A stretch of 64,000 bases of DNA from Monosporascus cannonballus (taxonomy: Eukaryota > Ascomycota > Sordariomycetes > Xylariales): positions 434,001 to 498,000 of the forward strand of contig QJNS01000016.1 of NCBI GenBank assembly GCA_004154925.1, read 5' to 3'. Numbering within the stretch: position 1 is the first letter of the stretch; every line of letters starts with the position of its first letter. A model generated the notes under the pieces. That model was given only the letters and a program-made list of their open reading frames with translations, ran no database searches and was not told where the DNA came from. Shown here one piece after another: positions 52,148-64,000 of this stretch. Position numbers and translations under genes: made by a program.

Positions 52148-53345
52148 TCGCCATGTCACATCAAGAGCGTTTTCTGACCTACTATAGCGTCTTCATAGAT
52201 TTGCTGCACGACACATAGATACTTAGATTAGACACACATCTAATGAACATAGAAAAGTTAACGACACTTGCCTTTGCCGCCGTTCCCCGGAGACCCCGTT
52301 ATAGCAACCCGCTACCCAGCATCGCATGGAAAGGGGAAGGGGGCATCCGCCAAACGCAATTCCGGACGCGGAGTGAATAGTTTCTACCTAGGACGCATTA
52401 CAAAGGCTGTCTGCATCGGGCCTCTTGCAGAATTGCGGGTCTTAAGCTGCATAACGGAACCGATGAGTAGCCTGCATCACGAGACGGCACCATTGCAAAC
52501 GGCTTCGTCAACCGAACCTGCGAACGAGATAATGAGCCGTATGAATTGGCCTCACTCACATATGCACTCGAGCGACGCTTCCCGACTTCCGCATGCAGTG
52601 AGTGTCCCGGATGGTATGATGTGCATACCCCCAAGCTGCTATAAAGTGACGTGTCTCATCCCGCCCTTTCAACTAGCCTTGTCATCTTGGTATCCGTCGT
52701 TGCCCCGGGTACTACTAGTAGGCTCACCACCCACGATAAGCTTCGCAAGCGTGCAGCGCCAGGTACCATTTAGGGTGTGTTCGGTGCAGCGGCAGATGAA
52801 GGGAAAAGTGACATTTTCGCCCCACCTATTTTGCCCAGAGATCCATGCTTTTCGCCCAATGTACCCCCTAGCGCTTGAAGCTGCTTACGAAAGTAACCCC
52901 TCTCGGCTATTAGCTTCTAACGTCTTTGATATTCAGTTGTTACTGTTATTATCTCAAAATGGCTTCATTAGTATATCGTTTTAACGCTTCGCTAAAAAGC
53001 CAAAGGAACAGCCAGGCCTGGGAATCCCCGTCACAAGGTGGTGATGGCTTCCCTGCCACAACGAGCCCGAAATTCTCTGCTACGCAAATTTAACGTTCCG
53101 TCGCTAAATACACAGGAGCTTTTTTTGCAGCGATACAAACAGCACGGTTATCAGATACGTGTCAGCTAGCCAGGTGTGCTATAGCACACCAAATACGGAA
53201 AGGTCACCTTCTGATCGGAACATGTATACTCCGTTGCTAAACTACACAAAAGGGGTACGCGTTGCGAGAACGCACGCAATTAGCTGAATATAACAACGCA
53301 ACTGATATCCCCTATATCTGACAATACGAGAATTATGCTACAGGT
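52148..53345. other. Intergenic, right edge of gene island
   Basis: Contains the trr1 3' region. A 238-codon open frame (52268-52984) starts at TTG, has no recognised domain and is not called. Around 53099-53250 a near-direct repeat (TCCGTCGCTAAATACACA and TCCGTTGCTAAACTACACA) brackets the palindrome at 53173. Composition switches to AT-rich at about 53345. Confidence 0.5.
53173..53190. repeat. Perfect 18-bp palindrome
   Basis: GGTGTGCTATAGCACACC is identical to its reverse complement. It could be a dimeric protein-binding site or a chance or transposon-derived structure. It lies about 1 kb downstream of trr1, near the island edge. Confidence 0.7.
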
Positions 53346-54892
53346 TAATTACGACCTAACGGTAATAAATATTATTAACTTATATCTAAACTTTTTGCGT
53401 AACTTTAAAAAACGTTAGAATATAAAGTAATTATAAAAAATTATTAACGTTTTTAGAATTTTTTTCGTAACTGTCTACTTTAAAAGTATTTTAACGAATA
53501 AAATATTAAATTTTAATTATGGTCGAAAGGTTTTATAGATTTAAATTTGCGAAAAACTATATAAATATAACTTATTCGTTTTTAATTCAAACTTTAATAA
53601 TATTATATTAAATAAAAAATATAATTAAAAAAATTGTTATATTCGTAAAATTACTATATATATATAATAAAGAACAGAGTTTATTTTAATCAAGTTATGA
53701 AAACTTTTTACGTTAATAATGATTTTTAAAAACGATAATATTTATAAAATCTTAAAATAAAATAAATCGAATTAACGAGATTTTTGTTATAGAAGAAATA
53801 TTCTTTTAAAAGCTATAAAGCGTTAACGCTTATAATTTGGTAATAACCTATAAAGCTTTTTTTAATATGCTTATATTAATTTAATTAATCTTTTTTAAAA
53901 AAGGATATTTTTAAGTATATTTATTTTGCGTTATAATATATATATCAATATCGATTATTATTACAAATTGCTATATTATATTTAATATAACAAAACCTTA
54001 TTTATTAAGCTTACTGCCGATATATAATATTATTACTTGCAATTTAAAGCCTTATTTGCCGAATATCGCGATAAAAATATTTTAAATAAGCTTAATATCT
54101 TAAAACAGATTTTTCTAAAATTTTCTGATATTAATTAATAAAGTTTTTAATAGTATTAATACGAAAGAAATTCGTTAAAACTTTCTGCCGTCTATTAAAA
54201 AATAACTCGAAATATTAAATATCTTTAATAATCAGTTTTTTGCGAAAAATAATTACGTTTCAATATAATTTCTATATAAGTTTGTTTTATTTTTATAAAA
54301 AAAATAATTATTAACGATAATACAAAGTAAAAAATCGTATATAAAAACTAAAATTACGTTATATCGAAATTTATAATCTTATTTAAATTTAAACTTTGGT
54401 TAATTATCGAAAATAATGATATTTATATTAAGGTTATATTTATTAGCAATTAAAAATATTATAACCATTTTTTCTTTTTAATTTGCAAAACTTTACGAGT
54501 AACGTTTTGATATATATTTCTTTTTTTCCAGGTTTTTTCAAACTAATAAAATTTGTTTTTTATCGTCTACTTAATATTAAGAAATAAAACGATAAAATTA
54601 TTAACTTAAGTGATTTAATTTATTATATTAATCGATATTAAACATTTCATAACTTAATTAATAAATAAGAAAATATATTTATTATATTTTAAAATAATAA
54701 ATTATATCGTTATTTTATAATTTATTCGAGCTATATTCGATATTAGCAAATATCTGTTGCGTAATTGCAAAAATAAATGCGGCGAAAAAAAGATTATCGA
54801 GAAATATATAATATAAAAGGTTGTAAATATTTTTGAGCTTATCGACGAGAAAAATAATTAATCGTTAAATTAAATTCAAAAAATCGTCGTTT
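53346..54892. other. AT-rich RIP-type block
   Basis: Abrupt switch to A+T-rich sequence with surviving CpG. Mutated repeat sequence is likely. No protein motif read. Confidence 0.55.
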
Positions 54893-55310
54893 TGTTATAA
54901 CCTAACGGTCTTGGCTCTTTACGAACGGTCGAAGCCCTAGAGGAAACAAGTCCCGATCTACGCTAAGAAATTACGTAACTGGCTTAATAAGCTTAAACGT
55001 TACCATTAGTTTAAGAACGTTAAGCCAGTTAAGTTACGGAAGGCTTAAAAGAGCTTAAAAAAGACTTAATTAACAAAACATCTTCAAGCTAGTTAAAAAT
55101 ACCTTAAACAAGAACAAAAATATATATATTTATTATTTCTATAATTTAAATAGCTTTAGCTTGCAATAACAACTCGTTATCTAAGGCATCCTTAATATTA
55201 TGAGACGTAATACGTTACTATATCTATTGCTCAGTTTCCTACAATACTCCTGCTAACATAAACCCGTACGACTAAGATTTAATAGTTGGTTAAACCCCTT
55301 AGCTGTCACA
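54893..55310 (+). mobile_element. Solo LTR, 418 bp
   Basis: Starts TGTTATAACC and ends GCTGTCACA, with CGTTT immediately outside both ends (54888-54892 and 55311-55315). No internal region or partner LTR follows, so it is a solo LTR left by recombination. The same family is at 57261-57610 in the opposite orientation. It is less AT-shifted than the surroundings. Confidence 0.85.
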
Positions 55311-55636
55311 CGTTTTTCTTATTACTGTTTTTCGCTCGTAAAACGCTAATACAACCTTTATCTTTACCTAGATAATAATTTATTTATAACAAAAATAATT
55401 CGTAGAAAACTAGAACCTAAATCTTAAAGCTGGTATTATTAACTTTATTCGAAATAATAATAATAATAAAAAATAATTTTTTATAATATTTTACGATATA
55501 TTTATTTACGTTAATATTATATTTTAATATATAAAAATCGAAAATTATTCGTTACACTTATTTAGCCCGTTTATTATAACGTTTAAAAAGTAATTTAAAT
55601 TAACGTTCGTAATTCTAAATCCGAAACCTTTAATAA
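55311..55636. other. AT-rich spacer
   Basis: Nothing recognised between the solo LTR and the next 204-bp element. Confidence 0.5.
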
Positions 55637-55840
55637 TATAAGATAATAAACAGCTGTGAGCTGAATAAGATGATCTCCGACCAGTTGCAAAGCGTATTCC
55701 CAGAAGTGAATGTATTAGATTACTTTTATCTAGCGTTTTCCACTAGCTGCCAGATGGTGGATTTATATTAGTAAGTGGGTCGGTAGCTAATCGGTGGCTG
55801 GTCGGCTACCAGCTTTATCCTTATAGGGGCTATATTCTCA
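55637..55840 (+). mobile_element. 204-bp LTR-like element, copy 2
   Basis: Begins TATAAGATAAT (TG mutated to TA) and ends GGGGCTATATTCTCA, keeping the terminal CA. Exactly the same length as copies at 37765-37968 and 58567-58770. No clean target duplication is visible here. Confidence 0.72.
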
Positions 55841-57260
55841 TAAATAAAAAACTTATTATGAATTTTAAAAAAAGTTAATAATTAAGTAATGTAAAGTCTA
55901 ATCCGAGCCAATTTAATACATATTAATTAACGTTTTTTTATAATTATATATTTAAATGAAAGGAAAAGAATTTTATATTTTAATATACGTATTATATTAT
56001 TAATAATTCTGAATATATAGCTTTTTTTTCTTATTCGAGTTCGAAAGTCTTTATTTATTATATTTATCTTTTAATTAATTAGTAGAAATAAAAAATAATT
56101 TTAAGGAAATAAATAATAATACCTTTATTTAAATTTCGTATTTATTAAAAGGTAATACCTTAAAATAAATTTTAATTAAGAAATTAAGCCGTATATTAAA
56201 GCAGAAAATAACGTTATTTATAAGGTTTTCTTTGTACGCGTTAAAATTTAGTTATATTATAAAGGTTTATAATTTTATTTTAATATTTGCAATTTTTCGT
56301 TTTTGTTTTATTTTGCGTTAAGTTTTTATTAAAAATTAAACGAAAATAAGTTATTAAATAAAAGAAAAAAAACAGATATATCGTTAATGTTAATATTTGA
56401 AATACTTTTATAATTGCGTTTTTATAATATAACGCAACTTAATAAGACCTTAATAGGCGTTTTTCGGAGTTATAATAGGCTTAATTTCCGTTTTAAGCCT
56501 AGAACTTTTTGAAAAATTGTTAACCGAAACGTTTTATAGCCTTTAAAGATAAAGGCGTATTCAGACCTTATACAGCTATAAAAAATAACTAAAAGCTAAA
56601 AGTAATAGCAAATTAAATTCGTAACAACTTTTCGGAAGTAATTATATATTAAAAGCGAAAAAATCGATCGAAAAAATAATAATAAATAAAACTTAAAAAA
56701 CTTTTAAAACGTTAACAAATTTTATAATATTTCGGATTACGATTTAACCTATTTAAAATCGGGCTATTTAAGAGTTTTCTCAAATATTCTAAGCATTTTA
56801 AATATTTCAAATATTTTAAAATCGTTACGACACTTTTTCGAATTTTTGTTTTTAGAAAATTCCAAAAAAATCATAAGCGCCTTTTAAATTTAAGTATTTC
56901 ATTCAAAATTACCTTTTAAATATTAACGAAATTTATTAAAAATCTAGAAATATTCATGAAATTTAAGAAAATAATGAAAATAATCGATTAATTAAATATA
57001 AAACTTTTAACACCGGTTAATAAAATAAAGCTAAAAATATATTTCGGAAAACACTTTTTTAATTATTAAATAATATTTTAAATAAAAACCAATATAGAAA
57101 ATATAAAGGATTATTTTAACGCATTAATATTTAAGTTCATATAAGTTAATTAAATTATTAATATATATAAATAAAATTATAAAACAATTTCGTATAATTA
57201 AATTCGAAAATTTATAAATATAATTTTAATATATTTTAAAATATTATTATTTTCGATTAA
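55841..57260. other. AT-rich RIP-type block
   Basis: No recognised gene or element. A less AT-rich patch at about 56430-56560 does not translate into a known motif. Confidence 0.5.
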
Positions 57261-57610
57261 TGTGATAGCTAAGCGATTTAACCAAGTATTAAACTTTAGT
57301 CGTACGGGTTTATATTAGCAGAAATATCGTGGAATTTTGAACAATAAATATAGAAACATATCACATCTCTTAATATCAAAGATGCTACAGTTATATTACA
57401 AACGATTAATATTAATAAATGTTACAAACTGATACTATTTAAACTATGAAATTAACGAACGTATTATACTTGGTTTCTCCTATCTCGTTAAGTTTAACTC
57501 TACGAACTTTATAATAAATTCTATCGAGCTATCACGTAACTCGATCTACATAACTTACACATTTTTCTATCGCGACCGTTTTCGAAATCGCAGCCTATTA
57601 AATCGTAATA
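57261..57610 (-). mobile_element. Solo LTR, 350 bp, same family as 54893
   Basis: On the plus strand it begins TGTGATAGCTAAG, the reverse complement of the CA end of the 54893 LTR. It ends ATCGTAATA, matching the mutated TG end. ATTAA lies directly outside both ends (57256-57260 and 57611-57615). It shares with the other copy a stretch reading TTAGTCGTACGGGTTTAT. About 70 bp shorter, through internal deletion. Confidence 0.82.
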
Positions 57611-58566
57611 ATTAAAACTTATTAAATTTATATATAATTTTAACGTTTTTAATTTATTATTTAGATTATTACTTATATTTACGGTTTTATAGTATGAAAA
57701 TTATTAGTACTTTTTAATTATTATTTTATATAAATTTTTATTATACGTATAATAATTAATCTATATTACTATTATTATACAATTTTAACCGTATTTATTT
57801 TCAAACCCGATTTATCGTTCAAAAACCCTGTACATAATATACTTTTTTTATTTAGTTATAAAAGCAATACATTAAAACGGATAACGAATTTAAAAATTCG
57901 GATAACTTTATAATTATTTTATTATTATTATTTATTGCTAAATATAGCTTTAGATTAAATAATAAAATTATAAATTGGTATTAATATGTATATAAAAAGC
58001 ACTTAATTAGTTATAACGTATTTGGCCGTGTTTATTTTTACGATTTTCTATTATTATTTTTAAAATACCAAATATTCGTTTCGCTCTTATTTTAAACAAA
58101 TTATATTTTAAATTATATAACTTTTAATAATTATAAAAGCGTTAAATAACAGCAATTTATTCCTTCAAATAATGTTTTATATTTAAATATAAAATAATAT
58201 TTTAAATATATATTAAAATTATGTATTATAATAAATTTAAATATTGTTTTATTATTTATTAATATTTTGTAATTAATATATATATATATGGAAAAATCAT
58301 ATTTTAATTTATTATTATTAATATGTTTTTTACGAAAACCTTCTTACTGTAACGTTATATTTTCGCTTAATTAACCGGTGTATAAAGATAAATTAACGTA
58401 CTATCGATAACCTCGATATAATCTTTAAAATAAGGTTACTAGTAATCATCGTTTCGGATTTTATAAATTATTTTCTAAAAATTTATTAAACGTTAAAAGT
58501 TTATTTAAAAATATTATTAATTACATTAATAAAGTAATTTTAAACGAATTTAACGTTATAATAAAA
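57611..58566. other. AT-rich RIP-type block
   Basis: Nothing recognised. Confidence 0.5.
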
Positions 58567-58770
58567 TATAAGATAATAAATAGCTACGAACTGAAGTAAG
58601 GTGATCTCCGACCAATCGCAAAACGTATTCTAAAAAAAAGTATATTAGGTTATTTCTATCTAGCGTTTTCTATTAGCTGCTAGATAGTAGATTTATATTA
58701 ATAAATGGGTCGGTAATTAATCGACAGCTGGTTAGTTACTAACTTTATTTTTATAAGAGCTATATTTTTA
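58567..58770 (+). mobile_element. 204-bp LTR-like element, copy 3
   Basis: Begins TATAAGATAAT and ends GAGCTATATTTTTA. The most heavily mutated of the three 204-bp copies, yet it has no net length change. Confidence 0.72.
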
Positions 58771-60769
58771 TAATTACTTTCTTTTCCTAAACTGTTAATT
58801 TCTAATAATATTTACATTAATTTAATATAATGCGTTTCGTAAATTTGATTACGTATACTTATTAATAATTTCTCGTTATAAGTATATAAGTTATATTATA
58901 TTATAAATAGTTATCGTAATAATTATTACGTGCCATATTACGTAATTAATTATATTTCGCTTAATTTTCTATTTTAACCTTTTTTAATCTTATTTTGTTT
59001 TTCTTTTTTCTTTCGCTTTTATATTTTTATTCTTTTTACGTACGCGTTTTATTCGTTTTTTTATTTTTCTTTGTTTTTATTTCGCTTTTTTCGCTTGTTT
59101 TACTTATAATCTTCGTGTTTTTTTCGTTTGCCATATTTTTCTTCGTAATAAATTCTAAAAGAAATAATACTTTAATATTAATAATAACTGGAATTTCTTT
59201 TAATTTTATCTCTTTAAAGCCGACAATGAAATAAATATTAATCGTATTATAGGCCGTAATAAACCGTATTATATTTATATAATATAACGTTATTTCGATT
59301 ACCGCATAGTTCACATTTAAATTTCGAATACTTTAAATTATATCGTAATTAATTATTATTATAATTTTTTTCGCGCAATAAATAATTATTCGTAATATTA
59401 TTAATATTGACGTTTAATTTCCGTTTAAATTTTAATTATCTTTAAAGATACCACCTAAACGGTGTTTTAATTCGGTATCGATAACTAGAAATTAATCGAC
59501 GAACTCGAAAAACTCGTATTATAAACACTTAATACAAACGTTTCGATATAATTATAATCGGTCGTCAACTTAACGTCCTTTATAAAGCCGAACTTATTTT
59601 TAACGCGGCTATTATTAAGAAATATTGTCTTTTTAATATATTAGGAATTAAATTCTAATCGTTCGTTATAATTACAAAAATCTAATTTTAATACCGTTAT
59701 ATAAGTTTATAAATTTAATTCGTTTTATAAATATTACGATTTTTTATTATTCTGCAATTAATTTCCGATTAATCGTAATTTTAAAATATCCCTCTAAATA
59801 AAACGACTTTGGAAAAACCGTTATACTATTACGTTTTTCGCTTACGAACATTTTTCGCCTATTTTTCGACGTTTCGATGAAACTTTAATATTTATTAATA
59901 ACTATAATTAAAAAACAGCTTTATTCGGCAAAATTATTATTAAACCTAAATACATCAAACGCTTCAAAAACGGCGCCTTATTTTCGACTAATAACAAACT
60001 GTATTTAGGTTACTTAGGCCCTGTTTTTTGTAAAAAATAAAACAGTTTTAAATTTCTTTCGAATTTTACGCCCAATAAATTTAATAAACGTACCCACTTT
60101 TTATCGTTATATATTTTTCAATCGTTTTCTGATATTTCTATGCTAATTTTCTTAATGTGCTTATCAAGGGCTAATTAATACAAAGCTTAATAATTACATA
60201 CGAAATCTTATTTTGAAAAAGAAAATTGATTTTTTGTATATTATATATCAATTTTTAACCGATATACAATAAAGTAATTACTTGCTAAAAGTTTAAAAAT
60301 AATTATATAACTAAATAATATTTTAATATTACTATCTTAATTTTGTTTAAAGTTATTTTTTGTAATTTTATAATTATTAAATAATTAATTTTCGATTAGA
60401 CTGTTATTATCTTACGATTTTTAGGTCGTCCTATTTCTTATATATATATTTAACTTTGTTTTTATAGTGCTATAATATCTTAATTACGTATTTGAAATAC
60501 GTTTAAGATTCCTACGTATTATATTCGGCGGGCCAACTTTTTTATTTAATTAAATATTCCCGTTATCCCTAGTTATCTCGATAATAAATAATATTTTATT
60601 ACTTATTTTTTCTATTTTCCCCAGATTTAACAACTTTATTTAAACGTTATATAATTTCTAATTATATTACGATTTTAATAGAAATACCGGAAACATATTA
60701 TATGTCCGTTAATATTTAATAAAAAATATAATTTTATACGTTTAAAAATCTATTCGTTTCTTAATTACA
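58771..60769. other. AT-rich block 3' of gypsy pol relic
   Basis: Probably contains the 3' part and left LTR of the third gypsy element, but no repeat partner lies within the window to define it. Two open frames at 58995-59314 on opposite strands overlap each other and reflect a T-rich run. Neither is supported. Confidence 0.45.
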
Positions 60770-63700
60770 ACTCGAATATAAGTAAATGCGAATTTTTTTA
60801 TTCTTAAACTTAAAATTATTAATCGATAAATTTACTTATTGCCTTAATTAAAATTCTATAGACGTATAATATTAATTATAACATTTCTTCTAGGCTGTCG
60901 TTAGTTTTTTTAATATTCGTATATTATTTAACAAATAGCCGTTATTCTTTCGAAACGTTCCTTAATTTCTTATATTTATTCCTTAAATATTTTTAAGATA
61001 TATTTTATTATCTTTAAATAATATCAATATAAGACTTCGAACGGAAAATAACCATTAAATTCGTCCTGTACGTTATTATATATAAATTTTATATTTCGCA
61101 GAAACTTTATTTAAATTTCTTAATATTTATTAACGTAATTATACAAATAATACTTTAGAACCTAATAAGTACGTTCCGTTTACTTATCGGTTTGCAGATA
61201 ATAAACGGTCGATATCTATCGTTTTATTTTTCGCTTTTTATAAAATTTCGCTTAGAATTAATATATTGATAATATATTTTTATCGTTAATAATTTCGGCT
61301 GGCCTACCAAATTTATATTTAACGTTATTATAAAGTAATCGAACTAATTTAGCTATAATTAAGGTTTTAACCGTAAAAATAAATAGTTTTAATTTCGTAA
61401 AGCGATCAACGATTACTAGAATTACGTCGTATTTTAACCCGTCTAAATTTAGGCTTTTAAGAAATCTCGTAATAAAATTTAACGAAATTTTTTAAAAAGG
61501 TTACTTAAATAACGACAAGGACTATAATTATCTATATAATTTATAATCTAGTATTATTATGCTCTAACATTTCGAATATTACTTAATATATTTTCGAATA
61601 TCGTTCGTTATATTTTCCTAATAAAACTTTTTAATTATTAATTTCAATATATAGATATATTTTATATATTTTGTTTTCGGATTATTATAATATTAACTAT
61701 TTAATTATTTTCGTAAAACGCCTTATAACGAGATTACAAATTTATCCCGATAATATAAAACTTTATTTAAGTCTAGAAAATATTCTCCTTTTATTTTAAG
61801 TTAGCGTTTCATTATTCGTATTAGTTCTATAATATTTAAGTCCTTAATTTGCAATTTTCGAACCTAATTATAAAACTGTCGAAAAATCTTTAGCTATAAT
61901 GTCGTTTCGTTTTTAGCCAGGTTTTTTGCCAAAGAACGTAAGACGTACTAATTATAAATAATAATCTTAATACTAATTTCGTTTTTCCTAGACTTTTCGG
62001 AATCCGATCGTAATACGGTTATAGTTTGCAATTATCGTTATTTAACTGCTAATTATATTATTGCTGCAATTTGCGCTTATATTATTGTTTACAAATAAAA
62101 AGTGCGACAAATATATAATTTTTTACTTTTTTTTCGAAAATTTCGTCCGAAAATATAACAAAGGTTTTTCGTATTTTTACGCGAATAATAATTACCTAAG
62201 TTTTTGTTACTTAAAATCTATTTAGAAATTTTGCAACGAACAAATTTTACGTTATTTTTATAAGGCTTTTTACTTTTTTATAATGCTTTAAATCGCATTA
62301 TATATTTGTAATCGTTTTCTATATATGTTTCGGCATATTATTAATAAATTCGTATTTTATAAATGACGTAAGAATTACGATTTTATGCGCAATTTTTAAC
62401 ATATAATCCAAATATTTAAATAGCTTATTTACTTAATTAATAGCGTTTAATTAATATTAAATTTTAAAATTAAATTACGTAAAATAATAAACTTATTAAG
62501 TTAATCTCTTTTTAAAATTGTGCGTTAACGCTTTTATTATATTCTTTAACGCCATATAATCGGTAAATATTAGGAAACTTTTTTCCGTGCTTTTAAGGTA
62601 TTGCTTTTAATATTTCAAGCTTTTTATAATTGCTAAAAATTTTTTTATTACTTTATGCCTATCGTTTTTCGATTGGATTTAACTTTTGCAACCAGTATGC
62701 TATTAAGCGCTAATGCTTTCCGTATTTCTATAAAAGTATCTCTGATATTGAAATAGGACGAGGTGTTACGCCTATAATCAGACTCGGCTGATCAAAAAGC
62801 CCGAATCCCGCATGTATATTAAGGAGTTCTTTTTCGCCATGGATTCAACCCTCAAGTATCTCTACGATCATCATTACTTAGCATATTTTGTACCACTTTA
62901 GTTATCGAGGTTTAATATCATTAATATAATCGGATTAAGCTTTTTATTTCGATAATCCCTTTTCGTATCGTGATATAGCTTGTTTATCCGCACTGATCAA
63001 GACCAATTTTTCTCCTACCCTAATTCAATATAGCTTTTATCGAGGCGTTTATTTTAACTCTGGTATTTTTAGCGTTATTCTAATATCGGAAAATGGTCGC
63101 CAACTGAAAAATATCTTTTAAGTTTCGAAACGCTTTTTTTAGCCTTTTTAGGTTACCGGAATTTTGCTGTTTTACTTTTGCTCTGCGCTTCTTTTAAAAG
63201 CCTAATAATAAGTTTAATAATACGCGAATAATAAACGATAAACTTTTAACAAAAGTTTACGAATTCTAAAAATACTTAAATATTATAAATTAATTTTGGT
63301 TTTGGCTATATTTCGATAATAATAATTTATTAATGAGATATTTCTAAACGGTTGCTATTAATTATAAATCCTAAGAACTTTATATTTTTTTAGAAAAATT
63401 CGCATTTAAACGTTTTGACAAATAGTTAATATTATAACAGTCGTTCGTAAACTAGTTAAAAATATTTCGCATATTTTTTTCGTTATTCGAATAAATAAGT
63501 ATAGTATTTAGATATAATACATATATATAGTTAATTAATCCAGCGAATACCATATATATATTGGTCTAAAACGTAAAAAACGCGTTAATGAAGCCAAATA
63601 ATATAACCGTATATTTAAACTGCTCGTATTGCGTTCGAAAAATAGTTTTTTACTAATTATCTTTTTTAATCCTAATACAGTAATAAATATCCTTAAAATT

Positions 63701-64000
63701 AATGTTCGAAAATATCTTGGTTCATTTTAAGCCATTTATTATCTTTGAAATTAAAAATAAAAAGTATTAATTTTTTATCGTTACTTAACTGAACTTTTTA
63801 TAATTAATACATGGTTGAAAATTGTTATTGTTTTAAGGTACGAACAATATTAATACCTTTATATCCGCTTTTAAGTAATGTATCCGTTTTATCTTTAGGT
63901 TTTTTCAGATATACTTTTTAAATACCTTTTATTAGGCTTATAAATTAAGGTAAAATAAGCTAAATAAAGGTATTTTTCTTGAAATTAAATTTATTATATA
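60770..64000 (-). pseudogene. Ty3/gypsy pol relic, element 3, cut by window end
   Basis: Minus-strand reading from the window end shows RT at 63700-63430: NFKDIYYCIRIKKDN (DL-DAYH-IRIKEGD), then TIFRTQYEQFKYTVI, then FGFINAFFTF, then YLNTILIYS, where the Y-x-D-D motif has been altered to L-N-T. RNase H traces follow: RVKINAS near 63050 for R-V-E-T-D-A-S, and FLIFTDYMALKNI near 62540. The integrase core at about 61500-61030 keeps DVILVIVDRFTKL and LQTDK.TERTYQVL (the HPQTDGQTER block), and FNGYFPFEVL follows. A 277-bp insertion splits the RNase H region. Many stops; non-functional. Gag and the 5' LTR lie beyond 64000. Confidence 0.88.
62764..63040 (+). mobile_element. 277-bp insertion nested in gypsy RNase H
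   Basis: Starts TGTTACGCC and ends GCTTTTAT, with CGAGG at both flanks (62759-62763 and 63041-63045). Removing it with one CGAGG rejoins the RNase H block around the T-D-A-S motif of the host element. Homologous to 33201-33474. No coding capacity. The termini are not TG...CA, so the class (solo LTR or other non-autonomous element) is open. Confidence 0.8.

Noticed and set aside
52268..52984. 238-codon open frame downstream of trr1
   Set aside because: Begins at TTG. The translation has no recognisable motif and its composition is non-coding-like.
58995..59314. Overlapping plus- and minus-strand frames of 79 and 92 codons
   Set aside because: They come from one T-rich tract (Phe-rich on one strand, Lys-rich on the other), with no family resemblance.

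Overview
The window looks like a chromosome segment from a filamentous ascomycete (Pezizomycotina, probably Sordariomycetes). About 15 kb of balanced base composition (roughly 38.5-53.3 kb) carries three intron-containing fungal genes. It sits between two extremely AT-rich blocks (1-38.5 kb and 53.3-64 kb). In those blocks CpG survives while CpA/TpG is scarce and TpA dominates, which is the signature of repeat-induced point mutation (RIP) acting on repeats. The species assignment is inference; no taxonomic marker is present.

Left AT-rich block. From 1 to 14.7 kb there is no recognisable gene. It holds an 18-bp coding-like minisatellite (6267-6482) and short dispersed repeats. Two decayed full-length Ty3/gypsy retrotransposons follow. 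One lies on the minus strand (14778-22016, 436-bp LTRs, reverse transcriptase ghost near 18.2-18.6 kb). The other lies on the plus strand (25328-32173, 186-188-bp LTRs, matching 5-bp target duplication, zinc-knuckle, RT and integrase ghosts). From 33 to 38.5 kb there are LTR-like short elements and a direct duplication of about 1.35 kb (35170-36504 and 36971-38532) whose second copy ends at the edge of the gene island.

Gene island. 38.5-44.3 kb is unmutated DNA with no supportable gene. The genes, all on the plus strand, are a GH18 chitinase-like protein whose catalytic signature is altered (44357-45684), the GARP-complex subunit VPS53 (47271-50049) and thioredoxin reductase trr1 (50980-52147). 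A Tc1/mariner transposase remnant lies on the minus strand between the chitinase-like gene and VPS53. The three genes serve unrelated functions (chitin binding or turnover, endosome-to-Golgi transport, redox). I see no sign of a cluster.

Right AT-rich block. It contains two solo LTRs of one family with perfect target duplications (54893-55310 and 57261-57610), two more copies of a 204-bp LTR-like repeat, and a third Ty3/gypsy pol relic on the minus strand (about 60.8 kb to beyond the window end). The RNase H region of that relic is split by a 277-bp insertion with its own target duplication.

I found no clearly new biological system. The most informative points are the chitinase-like protein lacking its catalytic acid, a mitochondrial-presequence-like open frame in front of trr1 that has no ATG, and the nested, datable transposon history.
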